From positions 1 to 64,000 of the forward strand of contig NZ_BANF01000008.1 in the NCBI RefSeq assembly GCF_000964425.1: a stretch of 64,000 bases of DNA. The letters run 5' to 3'. Every line of letters begins with the position of its first letter. The first letter of the stretch is position 1. Under the pieces are notes generated by a model that did not search any database, was not told the origin of the DNA, and saw only the letters and a program-made list of their open reading frames with translations. The DNA is from Komagataeibacter intermedius TF2. GTDB taxonomy: Bacteria > Pseudomonadota > Alphaproteobacteria > Acetobacterales > Acetobacteraceae. Shown in pieces: positions 8,560 to 18,679 of this stretch. Both the position numbers and the translations under genes were made by a program.

Positions 8560-9927
8560 TTACTTGTTTAGCGGCGACCACGTGGGGTCCGACGCGCTAC
8601 CCGCCGGAAGGGCGCGTTCATGAAAGCCGGTAATATCAATTGTATTGATACCTGTTGCAAATCCGGCACCATTGCTTCCTGCCGAGCTCTGCCGGCAGAA
8701 CGCCAGCACGCGGCCATTGGGGCAGAAGGTCGGGCTTTCCACAGTAAAGCCCTGTGTCAGTATCCGCTCGCCCGTTCCATCAGGCGCCATGACCCCCAGC
8801 GAGAAACTGCCATTGGCAATGCGCGAAAACGCAATCAGGTCGCCACGCGGTGACCACACGGGCGACCCGTAATGCCCATGGCCATAGGAAATCCGCTTTG
8901 CGTCCCCGCCCGCGGCACTCATGATATAGAGCTGCGGCGACCCGCCACGGTCGGAGTTGAATACGATCTGCGATCCGTCAGGGCTGTAGGACGGGCTGGT
9001 GTCAATCGCGCCGGACGACGTAATCTGCCGCCGCGCCATCGTGGCCAGGTCTACCGTATAGATGTCCGACCCGCTGCCACGCGTAACCGACAGAACGACG
9101 GACCGGCCATCAGGCGCAAAACGCGGGGCAAACGAAATACCCGAGAAGTCACCCAGAAGCCGTTGCTGCCCAGTATTAAGGTTGAACAGGTAAACCCGCG
9201 GCCTGTAGTTCGCGTACGACATGAATGCCAGTTCACTATTGGCCGGGTTAAAGCGCGGCGTCAGCGTCAGCCACTGCCCGTTGGTCAGGTAACGGCTGTC
9301 CGCCCCATCCTGATCCATGATGGCAAGCCGCGTGACCTGCCGCGCACGCGGGCCGGAACGGGCGATATACGCAATGCGGGAATTGAAGTAACCCTGTTCA
9401 CCCAGCAGGCGGCCATAGATCACATCGGCAATCACATGCGCGATGCGGCGCCAGTCCTGCGACGCGGCGGTATAGGCCGTGCCCTGGATCTGCTTGCCGG
9501 TCACGACATCCCACAGGCGGAATTCCACCCGCAGGCTGTTGCCCTGGTCCACGACCTTTCCGGTCATGGCCGCGCGTGCGCCCATGGACTTGTAGCTGCC
9601 GAAATCCGGCGTGCCCTGCGGCATGCTGGCGCTGATGGGACGGAACAGCCCGCAATTCCCCAGATCGGCGGAAATGACATCCGTGATCTGCTGCGCGACG
9701 CCGCTGCCCAGCGAAGGCAGGACAATGGGAATGGGCGCGGTGCGTGCCTGATCCACCGTAATTTCGGCATCGCCCGCCGCCTGTGCATGGGCAGCACCCG
9801 CGGCGAACAGCGGCGTGGCCATAAGGCCGCCGGCCACACCCGCCCCCATGAAGCCACGACGGCCAAAGGCCGCGGCCAGCCGGTCGGCATCATCATCGGG
9901 GATCAGTGGCTTTACGCTTGACGTCAT
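8560..9927 (-). CDS. tolB: Tol-Pal system protein TolB with Tat-like signal
   Basis: Periplasmic beta-propeller that links Pal to TolA. The 455-residue protein has an N-terminal domain (about 55-180, [15 protein letters not shown]) and six propeller blades with repeating motifs such as [27 protein letters not shown] and [12 protein letters not shown]. The leader is unusual: a 20-residue polar region, GRRGFMG at about 22-28, a weakly hydrophobic stretch, and AHAQA before a likely cleavage site. This resembles a twin-arginine (Tat) signal, whereas E. coli TolB uses Sec. It lies 30 nt downstream of tolA. Confidence 0.95.
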   Translation of the reverse strand: MTSSVKPLIPDDDADRLAAAFGRRGFMGAGVAGGLMATPLFAAGAAHAQAAGDAEITVDQARTAPIPIVLPSLGSGVAQQITDVISADLGNCGLFRPISASMPQGTPDFGSYKSMGARAAMTGKVVDQGNSLRVEFRLWDVVTGKQIQGTAYTAASQDWRRIAHVIADVIYGRLLGEQGYFNSRIAYIARSGPRARQVTRLAIMDQDGADSRYLTNGQWLTLTPRFNPANSELAFMSYANYRPRVYLFNLNTGQQRLLGDFSGISFAPRFAPDGRSVVLSVTRGSGSDIYTVDLATMARRQITSSGAIDTSPSYSPDGSQIVFNSDRGGSPQLYIMSAAGGDAKRISYGHGHYGSPVWSPRGDLIAFSRIANGSFSLGVMAPDGTGERILTQGFTVESPTFCPNGRVLAFCRQSSAGSNGAGFATGINTIDITGFHERALPAGSASDPTWSPLNK

Positions 9928-9957
9928 TTTCCTCTCCTCGCCTTCGTTCCCTGTATC

Positions 9958-10950
9958 TCAGGGACGGAATACGAATTTCAGTTGTCTGGTCTGTCCCAGC
10001 AGGTTCTGCGGAATGGGCAGTTTGGCACAGGTGGGGCTGAGCACCGCATCACGCGCGCGTTCCGCCAGCGCGCGGTACGACGGGTCCGACGCCATCTGCG
10101 CCTGCGTCTGGGGGGCGAATTCCACCAGTCGCGCCGTACCGGTCCCATCGACCGTCACCACCAGATGCGCCACGAACTGGGCATAATTCCGCGCGGCCGT
10201 ATCTTCCGAATAACAGCGCCTTACGGAATTGCCGATCGCCTTCTGCTGCGTTGCGTTCAGCGCACTGGTGATATCGCCATCCGGCGTCCCGCCGCCATCG
10301 GGCGCGCCGCCCTGCTGCGGGTTGGGGCGCGCCTTGGGCGGATGCGTCTGCTTCTGGTCCGCACGGAAGGCATCCAGCGTCGCCAGCAGGGAATGCGTAT
10401 CGGGCACGTGCTTTTTCGCCTCGTTGGGCTGCGTCGTGCTTGACCGCTCCTGCACCTTGGGCGCAGCCGTCGGATCCGGCTGATCCGACGGGGGAACCGG
10501 GGCATGGGCCTGCGCAGGCGCTGCCTTGGGCGGCGTGGGCGGCAGTTTCACCGCATCGGGTGACGGCTGCTGTTCACGCGGCGGCGTTGGCGCATCCGGC
10601 ACGGGCTTTGGCGCCTGCTGTGGCGGCGGCATGGGTGGCGGCGGTGGTGGTGGCGGGGCCGCTTCCTCGTTCGGTGCCTTTTCCGGCGGGGTGGGCGCAG
10701 GGGGCGCTTCCTGCCTGACCGGCGCGGGCGCCGGGGCGGGCCTGGGCGCGGGCCTGTTGCCCTTATGCGGGGTCGACGTGCCGGTATCGGCCGCGAATTC
10801 CATCTCGATCGTGGGCGGCGGTGGCGGTTCCTTGGGAACCGGCACCGGCATCCTGAGCAGTACCGCAAGCAGCAGCGCGACATGCAGCCCGCCCGATACA
10901 AGGACGGAGCGCCGCATGAGGATACGTTCGGAACGACGCGGTGGCACCAC
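9958..10950 (-). CDS. tolA: TolA-like energy transducer
   Basis: Inner-membrane protein that transmits TolQR-derived energy to TolB and Pal. The 330-residue protein has one N-terminal membrane helix (about 13-33, VLVSGGLHVALLLAVLL), then a linker of about 150 residues dominated by Pro, Ala and Glu. The C-terminal TonB/TolA-type domain includes IGNSVRRCY and VVTVDGTGTARL. The Pro-rich linker replaces the long Ala/Lys helix of E. coli TolA, so the spacer is of a TonB-like type. The start is a GTG at 10950; an in-frame ATG at 10917 just before the helix is an alternative. It is placed between tolR and tolB with 30-nt gaps. Confidence 0.88.
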   Translation of the reverse strand: MVPPRRSERILMRRSVLVSGGLHVALLLAVLLRMPVPVPKEPPPPPTIEMEFAADTGTSTPHKGNRPAPRPAPAPAPVRQEAPPAPTPPEKAPNEEAAPPPPPPPPMPPPQQAPKPVPDAPTPPREQQPSPDAVKLPPTPPKAAPAQAHAPVPPSDQPDPTAAPKVQERSSTTQPNEAKKHVPDTHSLLATLDAFRADQKQTHPPKARPNPQQGGAPDGGGTPDGDITSALNATQQKAIGNSVRRCYSEDTAARNYAQFVAHLVVTVDGTGTARLVEFAPQTQAQMASDPSYRALAERARDAVLSPTCAKLPIPQNLLGQTRQLKFVFRP

Positions 10951-10980
10951 GATCAGACGGCTCCCGATACCTGGTTCAGC

Positions 10981-11415
10981 TCAGTGACCGCCGGGCGGCT
11001 GCTGCGCCAGCAGCGCCACGTGCGTAAAGCCGCCGGCCGTGATCTGCCCCATGATCTGCATCACCCGGCCATAATCGATATGGGAATCCCCACGCACGAA
11101 AATGCGGTGTTCGCGGTCATTCTGCGCCGCCGCCTTCAGCTGGTCCACCAGCTGGTCCGGCGAGACGGGATCATCACCCAGGTACAGGTCGCCATTGGAC
11201 CGGATCGAGACGGTGATCGGCTTGGTATCGGTATTGACCGGGGCCGCGTCCGTCTTGGGCAGATCTACGTTCACGCCGCTTGTCATCATGGGGGCTGTCA
11301 CCATGAAGATGATGAGCAGCACCAGCATCACGTCAACCAGTGGGGTGACGTTGATTTCCGCCATGGGCCGCCGCTTGCGCCGGCGTCCACGCAGGTCGCT
11401 CAGGCTTGCCCCCAT
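10981..11415 (-). CDS. tolR: TolR (ExbD/TolR family)
   Basis: Proton-channel partner of TolQ. The 144-residue protein has one membrane helix near residues 22-42. The helix carries the conserved Asp in INVTPLVDVMLVLLIIFMV, the residue that senses the proton-motive force. The periplasmic domain ends with GRVMQIMGQITAGGFTHVAL, as usual for the family. It starts 2 nt after the tolQ stop, so the two are translationally linked. Confidence 0.95.
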   Translation of the reverse strand: MGASLSDLRGRRRKRRPMAEINVTPLVDVMLVLLIIFMVTAPMMTSGVNVDLPKTDAAPVNTDTKPITVSIRSNGDLYLGDDPVSPDQLVDQLKAAAQNDREHRIFVRGDSHIDYGRVMQIMGQITAGGFTHVALLAQQPPGGH

Positions 11416-11417
11416 GA

Positions 11418-12137
11418 TCAGGCGCCCCTTTCTTCGGACTGCCGCGACAGGATGGCGGCGAATTCGGTACCGAAAGCGTCCAGCCGGTCCTCGAACACGC
11501 TCATGCTGTTGCTGATCACGTTATAGGCGATCACCGCCGGAATGGCCGTGACAAGACCGATGGCTGTCGCGAACAGGGCTTCGGAAATACCCGGCGCCAC
11601 GACAGACAGGTTGGTGTTGTGCATCGCCGCGATCGACCCGAAGGCATGCATGATCCCCCATACCGTGCCGAACAGGCCGATGAACGGTGCGACCGGCCCG
11701 ATGGTGGCAAGGAAGATGATCCACCGGTTCAGGCGGTCCATTTCCCGTGTAATGGTGATGGCCATGGCGCGGTTGACGCGGTCCTGCACCCCGCCATGCA
11801 CCAGGTCGATGCCGGTAATGCGCGACGACCGCCGCCATTCACCCATTGCCGCGCCAAAGACCGCCGACATGGGGTGGACCGGCTTCGCCCCATCGGATTC
11901 GTAGAGGTCTTCCAGGCTGCCACCGGCCCAGAAGCGTTCCTCAAAATCATTCGCCTGCCGGTTGACCCGGCGGATGGTCGTGAATTTGTCGAAGATGATT
12001 GCCCACACAATCACACTGCAGGTTACCAGGCCAATCATTACCAGCTTGACCACAATCGATGCGTGCATGAACAGCGCCCACATCGACAGATCACCCGCTG
12101 CAGCGCCCAGATTCGCCGCGTTAACCGCTTGGTCCAA
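11418..12137 (-). CDS. tolQ: TolQ proton channel subunit, TTG start
   Basis: Inner-membrane subunit that forms the proton path with TolR and drives TolA. The 239-residue protein has three membrane segments: about 25-47, and a pair in the second half (IIFLATIGPVAPFIGLFGTVWGIM and ALFATAIGLVTAIPAVIAYNV). The family's GLFGTVWGIM turn is intact. The frame begins at TTG (12137), 5 nt behind AGGAGG, so the Shine-Dalgarno sequence decides this start. It is the first gene of the tolQRAB run and lies 147 nt after ybgC. Confidence 0.95.
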   Translation of the reverse strand: MDQAVNAANLGAAAGDLSMWALFMHASIVVKLVMIGLVTCSVIVWAIIFDKFTTIRRVNRQANDFEERFWAGGSLEDLYESDGAKPVHPMSAVFGAAMGEWRRSSRITGIDLVHGGVQDRVNRAMAITITREMDRLNRWIIFLATIGPVAPFIGLFGTVWGIMHAFGSIAAMHNTNLSVVAPGISEALFATAIGLVTAIPAVIAYNVISNSMSVFEDRLDAFGTEFAAILSRQSEERGA

Positions 12138-12142
12138 ATATA

Positions 12143-12148
12143 CCTCCT
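12143..12148 (-). promoter_or_regulatory. Ribosome binding site for the tolQ TTG start
   Basis: AGGAGG on the minus strand, 5 nt before TTG at 12135-12137. This is a near-ideal Shine-Dalgarno sequence and supports the non-ATG start. Confidence 0.75.
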
Positions 12149-12284
12149 GCCCACCTTGACCGTTCGCACAAACACGAAACTTGCCCCTTTAGCAAGTCGC
12201 GGCCAACCCGCTTTCCGCACAGCCTTGCATCCCGGTCAACCCATGGCACGAAAAGCACGTGCACACTGCATGCCTTTGCCTGAT

Positions 12285-12704
12285 TCAGGCCACAAGTTCA
12301 CGTAAAAGATCACGCCATAGCGGCGGAAATCGGGCAGCACGCCCATCTTCCGCACGGATGCAGGCCAGACGGACATCCAGCAACCCGCACGCCGTGCCGC
12401 CTTCCCCATCCACACGATGGAAATCCTGAACCAGCCGGCAGCTTGCAGCCCCCAGTTCCGTCAGGCGAGTCGTGATGCGCACGATATCATCCAGCCGCAG
12501 CGGCGCGCGGTAATCGATGGCCGCATGCCGTACCACAAAGGCCAGCCCGTAATCGGCCAGCAGGTCGGACGCTGCCTGTCCCTGCGCGCGGATGGCTTCC
12601 GTGCGGGCGCGTTCCGCCAGCGCAAGGTAGCGGGCATGGTAGACCACGCCCCCCGCATCCGTGTCCTCGTAATAGATACGGAAGTCGATATTATGTTGTA
12701 CCAT
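12285..12704 (-). CDS. ybgC: Tol-Pal-associated acyl-CoA thioesterase YbgC
   Basis: Hot-dog fold thioesterase of the 4-hydroxybenzoyl-CoA thioesterase type, usually at the head of the tol cluster and linked to phospholipid metabolism. The 139-residue form starts [27 protein letters not shown]. It shows the catalytic Asp region ([12 protein letters not shown]) and the [15 protein letters not shown] strand. The frame runs to 12818, but the start at 12704 removes unrelated sequence and leaves a 14-nt overlap with ruvB. ATG at 12713 is also possible. Confidence 0.92.
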   Translation of the reverse strand: MVQHNIDFRIYYEDTDAGGVVYHARYLALAERARTEAIRAQGQAASDLLADYGLAFVVRHAAIDYRAPLRLDDIVRITTRLTELGAASCRLVQDFHRVDGEGGTACGLLDVRLACIRAEDGRAARFPPLWRDLLRELVA

Positions 12705-13752
12705 CAATCCCATCCCCCAGCAGGTCACCCTGTCCGGGCGCGCGGGCGGGGGGTTGCAACCCAAGGTGTCGCCAGCCCCGTTCGCCCAGCATGCGCCCAC
12801 GGCTTGTCCGTAGCACAAGCCCTTCCTGAATCAGGTAAGGCTCGATCACGTCCTCGAGTGTATCACGCGCTTCCGCCAGGGCGGCGGCCAGCGTTTCCAC
12901 GCCCACCGGTCCGCCATGGTGGTATTCGGCAATCCGGCGCAGGTAGCGGCGGTCCATGCCGTCCAGCCCCATCGAGTCGACTTCCAGCCGCGACAGCGCG
13001 GCATCGGCCAGCGCCCGGTCCACCGGGCCGCTGCCCGCGCGCGCCACGGCGGCAAAGTCACGCACCCGGCGCAGAAGCCTGCCCGCGATACGCGGCGTGC
13101 CACGGGAGCGGCGGGCGATTTCCTCCGCCCCCTCCGCCGTCAGGTCGAATTCCAGCTTGCGCGCGCCCCGGGTCACGATCTGGCACAGTTCTTCGGGGGT
13201 ATAGAACACCAGCCGCAGCGGGATACCAAACCGGTCGCGCAGCGGTGTCGCCAGCAGGCCCGCGCGCGTGGTAGCCGCCACAAGCGTGAAGGGCGCCAGG
13301 TCGATCCGCACCGAACGCGCGGCAGGCCCTTCGCCAATGATCAGGTCAAGCTGGAAATCCTCCATCGCCGGATACAGCACTTCCTCGATGGAGGGATGCA
13401 GGCGGTGGATTTCATCAATGAACAGCACGTCACGCGGCTGCAGGTTGGTCAGGATCGCCGCCAGATCGCCCGCGCGCTGGATCACCGGCCCCGATGTGGC
13501 GCGAAAGCCCACACCCAGTTCGCGCGCCACGATCTGCGCCAGCGTGGTCTTGCCCAGTCCCGGCGGCCCGTGCAGCAGCACATGGTCCAGCGCATCCCCG
13601 CGCTGCCGGGCCGCGGCAATGAAAATGGCAAGGTTTTCGCGGCTGGCCTTCTGGCCGGTAAAGTCATCAAGCGTCTGGGGCCGCAGCGACCCTTCGTTGC
13701 CGTCTTCCTCGCCCCTGCGGGCGTCGATCTCGCGCTCGGGCTGTTCGCTCAT
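12691..13752 (-). CDS. ruvB: Holliday junction helicase RuvB
   Basis: Hexameric AAA+ motor for Holliday-junction branch migration. The 353-residue protein shows [12 protein letters not shown], Walker [13 protein letters not shown], Walker [11 protein letters not shown], sensor 1 [11 protein letters not shown] and the C-terminal winged helix with [17 protein letters not shown]. It overlaps ruvA by 4 nt and ybgC by 14 nt, so ruvC-ruvA-ruvB-ybgC is one translational unit. Confidence 0.97.
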   Translation of the reverse strand: MSEQPEREIDARRGEEDGNEGSLRPQTLDDFTGQKASRENLAIFIAAARQRGDALDHVLLHGPPGLGKTTLAQIVARELGVGFRATSGPVIQRAGDLAAILTNLQPRDVLFIDEIHRLHPSIEEVLYPAMEDFQLDLIIGEGPAARSVRIDLAPFTLVAATTRAGLLATPLRDRFGIPLRLVFYTPEELCQIVTRGARKLEFDLTAEGAEEIARRSRGTPRIAGRLLRRVRDFAAVARAGSGPVDRALADAALSRLEVDSMGLDGMDRRYLRRIAEYHHGGPVGVETLAAALAEARDTLEDVIEPYLIQEGLVLRTSRGRMLGERGWRHLGLQPPARAPGQGDLLGDGIDGTT

Positions 13753-14369
13753 CGGGCCAGCTCCTTCAGCGCATCACGGATCACGACATCCAGATCGGCA
13801 TTGCCCTCGCACCGGTCAATCACCCGCTCCACCACGGGCTGTGCCTCGGCACGGCGGAAGCCAAGGCCGGACAGCGCCAGCACCGCATCGGCCGCGATGC
13901 TGCGTGGCGTGGGAACCGCAACCGTAGCCGCCGATACCGCCACCCCTGCGGGCAGGCCCGTGGGCATCCCGTCGCACTTGTCGCGCAGTTCGGTCACGAT
14001 GCGCTGCGCCAGCCGCGCGCCCACGCCGCCCGCACGGGTCAGCATGGTCCTGTCGCCCGCCGCGATCGCGGCCATGAGGTCCGGCGGCGGCAGGACCGAC
14101 AGGATGGCCAGCGCCACCTTCGCCCCCACACCCTGCACGGTGGTCAGCAGGCGGAACCATGACCGTTCCGATGCATCGGCAAAGCCATACAGCAGGATGG
14201 CGTCTTCCCGCACCACGGTTTCCACCAGCACGCAGGCCAGTTCCGGCGGCTGGGGCAGTGCAGCCAGCGTGCGGCTGGATGCCTGCACCAGATAGCCGAC
14301 GCCATTGACGTCAATGACGCAGCGATCCGCCTCCACCTGCGCCAGCAGGCCGCGCAGCTGTGCGATCAT
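13749..14369 (-). CDS. ruvA: Holliday junction DNA-binding protein RuvA
   Basis: Tetrameric junction-binding partner of RuvB. The 206-residue protein has an N-terminal OB domain ([28 protein letters not shown]), tandem helix-hairpin-helix motifs ([17 protein letters not shown] and [19 protein letters not shown]) and a C-terminal RuvB-binding domain ([16 protein letters not shown]). A 4-nt overlap with both ruvC and ruvB indicates coupled translation. Confidence 0.97.
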   Translation of the reverse strand: MIAQLRGLLAQVEADRCVIDVNGVGYLVQASSRTLAALPQPPELACVLVETVVREDAILLYGFADASERSWFRLLTTVQGVGAKVALAILSVLPPPDLMAAIAAGDRTMLTRAGGVGARLAQRIVTELRDKCDGMPTGLPAGVAVSAATVAVPTPRSIAADAVLALSGLGFRRAEAQPVVERVIDRCEGNADLDVVIRDALKELAR

Positions 14370-14872
14370 GCCATCCTCGTCGCATTGGCGATGTGGGCGG
14401 CGCTGGCGCGATGATGGGCGTGACAGATGGCGACCGCCAGCGCATCCGCCGCATCCGCGCGCTTCAGCAATGCCGTGGGCAGGATACGGCGGACCATCAT
14501 GCTGACCTGTTCCTTTGTCGCGGCCCCGGTGCCGACCACGGCACGCTTGACCGTTTTCGCCCCGTATTCGGCCACGGGAATATCCAGCAGCATCGGCACC
14601 AGCAGCCCCACCCCGCGGGCATAGCCCAGCTTCAGCGTCGCGGCCCCGTTACGGTTGACATAGGTTTCCTCGACCGCCGCTTCATCCGGGGCAAAGTTCC
14701 GCGCCAGTTCCAGCAGCGCGTCATGCAGGTGACGCAGGCGTTCGGGCACGGACAGAGCCGAATCGGTGGCAATCACCCCATCGGCCACGTGGCTCAGCCG
14801 GTTGCCCTGCGCCGTCACGACCCCCCAGCCGGTAAACCGCAGGCCGGGGTCGATACCAAGGATGCGGACCAC
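14366..14872 (-). CDS. ruvC: Holliday junction resolvase RuvC
   Basis: Endonuclease that cuts Holliday junctions in the RuvABC complex. The 168-residue protein begins MVRILGIDPGLRFTGWGVV, with the first catalytic Asp in IDPG. It continues with VEETYVNRNGAATLKLG (Glu) and ends with the KRADAADALAVAICHAHH acidic cluster. It lies 8 nt downstream of yebC and overlaps ruvA, the common yebC-ruvC-ruvA-ruvB order. Confidence 0.97.
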   Translation of the reverse strand: MVRILGIDPGLRFTGWGVVTAQGNRLSHVADGVIATDSALSVPERLRHLHDALLELARNFAPDEAAVEETYVNRNGAATLKLGYARGVGLLVPMLLDIPVAEYGAKTVKRAVVGTGAATKEQVSMMVRRILPTALLKRADAADALAVAICHAHHRASAAHIANATRMA

Positions 14873-14880
14873 CGGCCGGA

Positions 14881-15630
14881 TCAGGCCGACAGCTTTTCAG
14901 CCACGTCGTCCGGCACGTCGAAATTGGCGTACACCGCCTGCACGTCGTCATGGTCTTCCAGCGTGTCGATCAGCTTGAACACGCTGCGTGCCCTGTCTTC
15001 ATCCAGTTCGACCGTATTGGACGGGCGCCAGTCCAGCTTGGCCGAAGCCGGTTCGCCAAAGCGGGTTTCCAGCGCGTCACGCACGGCGAAGAAGGATTCG
15101 ACCGGGCAGGTCACTTCATGCATGCCGTCCACCGTCTCGACATTTTCGGCGCCGGCTTCAAGGCCAGCCTCGATCAGGTCGTCCTCACTGGCCGCATCAG
15201 CCGGATAGGTGATCACGCCCAGACGGGTGAACATGAAGGAGACCGAGTTCGTCTCCCCCAGCGAACCGCCATGCTTGGAAAACGCAGCCCGGACATCGGA
15301 CGCCGTGCGGTTGCGGTTATCGGTCAGCCCTTCCACGATCACGGCGACACCGGCGGGGCCGTAGCCTTCGTACCGGACTTCCGTATAGTCATCGCCACCA
15401 CCGGCACCGGACGCCTTCTTGATCGCGCGTTCAACCGTGTCCTTGGGCATGTTGACTTCACGCGCGGCGGAAATGGCGGCACGCAGGCGCGGGTTCATGG
15501 CCGGGTCGGGCATGCCCTCACGCGTGGCCACGGTGATTTCACGGATGACCTTGGCAAACTGCTTGGCCCGCTTGGCGTCCTGCGCGCCCTTGCGGTGCAT
15601 GATATTCTTGAATTGGGAATGACCCGCCAT
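14881..15630 (-). CDS. yebC: YebC/PmpR-family protein
   Basis: Member of the YebC/TACO1 family, described as DNA-binding regulators and more recently as translation factors for proline-rich stretches. The 249-residue protein has the canonical N terminus [23 protein letters not shown], the [16 protein letters not shown] helix and [23 protein letters not shown]. The acidic C terminus ends with [13 protein letters not shown]. It is upstream of ruvC, its usual neighbour. Nearby Pro-rich proteins (tolA, the histidine kinase) would be plausible clients of a translation role; this is inference. Confidence 0.93.
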   Translation of the reverse strand: MAGHSQFKNIMHRKGAQDAKRAKQFAKVIREITVATREGMPDPAMNPRLRAAISAAREVNMPKDTVERAIKKASGAGGGDDYTEVRYEGYGPAGVAVIVEGLTDNRNRTASDVRAAFSKHGGSLGETNSVSFMFTRLGVITYPADAASEDDLIEAGLEAGAENVETVDGMHEVTCPVESFFAVRDALETRFGEPASAKLDWRPSNTVELDEDRARSVFKLIDTLEDHDDVQAVYANFDVPDDVAEKLSA

Positions 15631-15690
15631 CGTTCGTCCCTGATCCTGTTTCGTCTATCGTTCTTGTCTGTCCGCCCCGGGGACGGCTGG

Positions 15691-18432
15691 TCAGACCAGC
15701 CGCCCGTGGCAGTGCTTGTATTTCCTGCCCGACCCGCAGGGGCACGGCGCATTGCGCGAAACCTCGCCCCAGCTGGACGGGTCATCGGGCATGACCGCCG
15801 CCCCGCCAATGGGCGTGGCCATGGACGGGTCCGGCTGGCGGCCCGTTGCGTCGGGCATCAGGCCGGGGCCCGGCTCGTTCTCCAGCCCCGGCACTTCGGG
15901 GTCGGAGTGGATTTCGGCAACACCGGCAAACGGATTGTCAATCGGCGGGGGCGCCATTTCCACCCGCGCCATGGTGGAGGTCACGCGCACCCGCAGCAGG
16001 TCCAGCATGGCGTGGAACAGTTCGAACGCTTCATGCTTGAACTCATTCAGCGGGTCCTTCTGGCCATACGCGCGCAGGCCGATGCCCTGGCGCAGCTGGT
16101 CCAGGGCCAGCAGGTGCTCCTTCCACACCGCGTCGAACGTGGTCAGCAGAACCTGCTTTTCAACATACCGCATGACCGAGGGGCCGAAATTGGCGGCCCG
16201 GCTGGCCTGCGACTGGGCGGCGGCCTGCTCGATCCGTTCGGTCACGACGCCGGCGTCCACGCCGTCTTCCTTCGCCCAGTCCGCAATCGGCAGGGTCAGG
16301 TTCAGCGTGGCCTGCACGCCCTGCGCCAGTTCGTCCTTCAGCCACTGTTCGGGGAAGGATTTTTCAGGGATGCAGCGGGCCACCATGTCGTGGATCACGT
16401 CTTCACGCATTTCGGTGATGATGGGGGAGACATCTTCCGCCCCCATGTATTCCCGGCGCTGGGCATAGACTTCCTTGCGCTGGTCATTCATCACGTCATC
16501 GTATTTGAGCGTGTTCTTGCGCATGTCGAAGTTGCGGGCCTCGACCTTCTTCTGCGCGCGCTCAAGGGCCTTGTTGATCCAGGGATGGACGATGGCCTCC
16601 CCTTCCTTCAGGCCCAGCTTCTGCAGCATGTTGCCCATGCGATCGGTGCCGAAAATGCGCATGAGGTCATCTTCAAGCGAGATGAAGAAGCGCGAATTGC
16701 CCGGATCACCCTGACGGCCCGCACGGCCACGCAGCTGGTTGTCGATACGGCGGCTTTCATGCCGTTCGGTGCCGATGACATACAGGCCACCCGCCTTGCG
16801 CACGATATCGTGATCACGCGCCACCGTCTCGCGCAGTTCCTGCTCGCGCCGGGCGCGTTCCTCGGTATCCTCGATACCGGCAAGGCGCTGGTGGATCAGC
16901 ATGTCCACATTGCCGCCCAGCTTGATGTCGGTGCCGCGCCCGGCCATGTTGGTCGCGATCGTGATCGCCCCCGGCGCACCTGCCTGCGCCACGATCTCGG
17001 CCTCAAGTTCATGGAAGCGGGCGTTAAGGACGTTATGCTTGATGCCGTGCTGGCGCAGCAGGGATGAAAGGTATTCGCTCTTCTCGATGGAGGTCGTGCC
17101 CACCAGCACCGGCTGGCCGGATGTCCTGCTGATCTCCTGTATCAGACTGGCGACCGCTTCGTATTTCTCCCGCGCGGTCAGATAGACCTCGTCATCATCG
17201 TCCTTGCGCGCGACGGGCAGGTTGGTCGGGATCTCGATCACGTCGAGCTTGTAAATATCCGCGAACTCGTCCGCTTCCGTCATGGCCGTGCCGGTCATGC
17301 CCGACAGGCGGGGATACATGCGGAAGTAGTTCTGGAACGTGATCGAGGCCAGGGTCTGGTTTTCCTGCTGGACCTCGACATGTTCCTTGGCTTCCAGCGC
17401 CTGGTGCAGGCCATCCGAATACCGGCGGCCTTCCATCATGCGGCCGGTGAACTCGTCAATGATGATCACCTTGCCCCCGCGCACGATGTAATCGACATCG
17501 CGGGTAAACAGCGTATGCGCGCGCAGCGACTGCTGGACATGGTGGATCACCGCCACGTTGTGGCTGTCATACAGGCCGCCTTCATGCAGCACGCCCGCCG
17601 TGCGCAGCAGGTCCTCCACCTGTTCCGCGCCCTTTTCCGTCAAGATGACGGAGCGGAATTTCTCATCCTTCTCATATGTTTCCGGATCGGCCACCAGGGC
17701 AACCATCACTTCGTCCACGGCACGGTACAGGTCGGAACTGTCCTCGGCCGGACCGGAGATGATGAGCGGGGTGCGCGCCTCATCGATCAGGATCGAGTCG
17801 ACCTCATCGACGATGGCATGATGGAAGGGCCGCTGGACCATGTCCTCCACGCGGTACTTCATGTTGTCGCGCAGGTAGTCAAAGCCGAATTCGTTGTTGG
17901 TGCCGTAGGTTATGTCGGCGCGGTAGGCGGCGCGGCGCTCATCCTCGGGCATGTTGGGCACGACCACGCCCACGCTCAGGCCAAGGAAGTTGTACAGCGC
18001 GCCCATCTGGTCGGCATCGCGGCTGGCGAGGTAGTCGTTGACGGTCACGACATGCACGCCCTTGCCCGCAAGCGCGCTGAGATAGACGGCAAGCGTCGCG
18101 ACAAGGGTCTTGCCCTCACCCGTTCGCATTTCCGCAATCTTGCCATCATGAAGGACCATGCCACCAATCAGCTGTACGTCGAAATGCCGCATGCCCAGCA
18201 CGCGCTTCGATGCCTCGCGGCAGACGGCAAAGGCTTCGGGCAGCAGGGCATCCAGCGTTTCGCCCCTGGCGAGGCGTTCACGGAACTCGGTCGTCTTGGC
18301 GGCAAGGGCTGCATCGTCCAGCGCCTGAACCTGGGGTTCCAGCGCATTGATCGCGGGCACACGCCGCTGGTACGATTTCAGCGCCCGGTCATTGGCGGTT
18401 CCGAACAGGGCGCGGGCAATACTGGCGAACAT
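15691..18432 (-). CDS. secA: Preprotein translocase ATPase SecA
   Basis: Motor ATPase that drives proteins through SecYEG. The 913-residue protein starts [11 protein letters not shown]. It carries Walker [33 protein letters not shown], the [12 protein letters not shown] region, the [10 protein letters not shown] motif and the helical wing. The C-terminal zinc motif [14 protein letters not shown] is complete. The frame extends to 18639, but ATG at 18432 gives the family N terminus and the extra upstream residues have no family character. It is divergent from the PpiC-type foldase, so two export-related genes share a 247-nt intergenic region. Confidence 0.97.
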   Translation of the reverse strand: MFASIARALFGTANDRALKSYQRRVPAINALEPQVQALDDAALAAKTTEFRERLARGETLDALLPEAFAVCREASKRVLGMRHFDVQLIGGMVLHDGKIAEMRTGEGKTLVATLAVYLSALAGKGVHVVTVNDYLASRDADQMGALYNFLGLSVGVVVPNMPEDERRAAYRADITYGTNNEFGFDYLRDNMKYRVEDMVQRPFHHAIVDEVDSILIDEARTPLIISGPAEDSSDLYRAVDEVMVALVADPETYEKDEKFRSVILTEKGAEQVEDLLRTAGVLHEGGLYDSHNVAVIHHVQQSLRAHTLFTRDVDYIVRGGKVIIIDEFTGRMMEGRRYSDGLHQALEAKEHVEVQQENQTLASITFQNYFRMYPRLSGMTGTAMTEADEFADIYKLDVIEIPTNLPVARKDDDDEVYLTAREKYEAVASLIQEISRTSGQPVLVGTTSIEKSEYLSSLLRQHGIKHNVLNARFHELEAEIVAQAGAPGAITIATNMAGRGTDIKLGGNVDMLIHQRLAGIEDTEERARREQELRETVARDHDIVRKAGGLYVIGTERHESRRIDNQLRGRAGRQGDPGNSRFFISLEDDLMRIFGTDRMGNMLQKLGLKEGEAIVHPWINKALERAQKKVEARNFDMRKNTLKYDDVMNDQRKEVYAQRREYMGAEDVSPIITEMREDVIHDMVARCIPEKSFPEQWLKDELAQGVQATLNLTLPIADWAKEDGVDAGVVTERIEQAAAQSQASRAANFGPSVMRYVEKQVLLTTFDAVWKEHLLALDQLRQGIGLRAYGQKDPLNEFKHEAFELFHAMLDLLRVRVTSTMARVEMAPPPIDNPFAGVAEIHSDPEVPGLENEPGPGLMPDATGRQPDPSMATPIGGAAVMPDDPSSWGEVSRNAPCPCGSGRKYKHCHGRLV

Positions 18433-18679
18433 GAAGACCTTCCCGGAATGACAGTCCCGCACGCCCGCAGCGGACCGGCGGGGGCGGGGGCAGGCTTGGC
18501 GGATAAAATTCTCGCGCGGAAACATGAGATAGGACCCACGCCGCCACTGGTCAACCGATGGACCGCAGCGCCATGGCGGAAACGGGGGAAAACGGCCATA
18601 TCGCATCCGGCCCTTGCAGGTCGGGCCGCCCTTCGCCATGATGCCTGCCGAACGCGTTCATAACTAGGGTTTTTTGCAC

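Noticed and set aside
15685-15701. Palindrome GGCTGGTCAGACCAGCC at the secA stop as a terminator
   Set aside because: It spans the stop codon and has no T tract on the minus strand; it may be chance in GC-rich coding DNA.
14950-17067. Plus-strand frame of about 700 codons across yebC and secA
   Set aside because: The opposite strand encodes complete YebC and SecA motifs. The plus frame has no recognisable domains and starts inside another gene.
18433-18639. N-terminal extension of SecA from the longer reading frame
   Set aside because: The 69 added residues are Arg/Pro-rich with no SecA character; [11 protein letters not shown] is the normal start.
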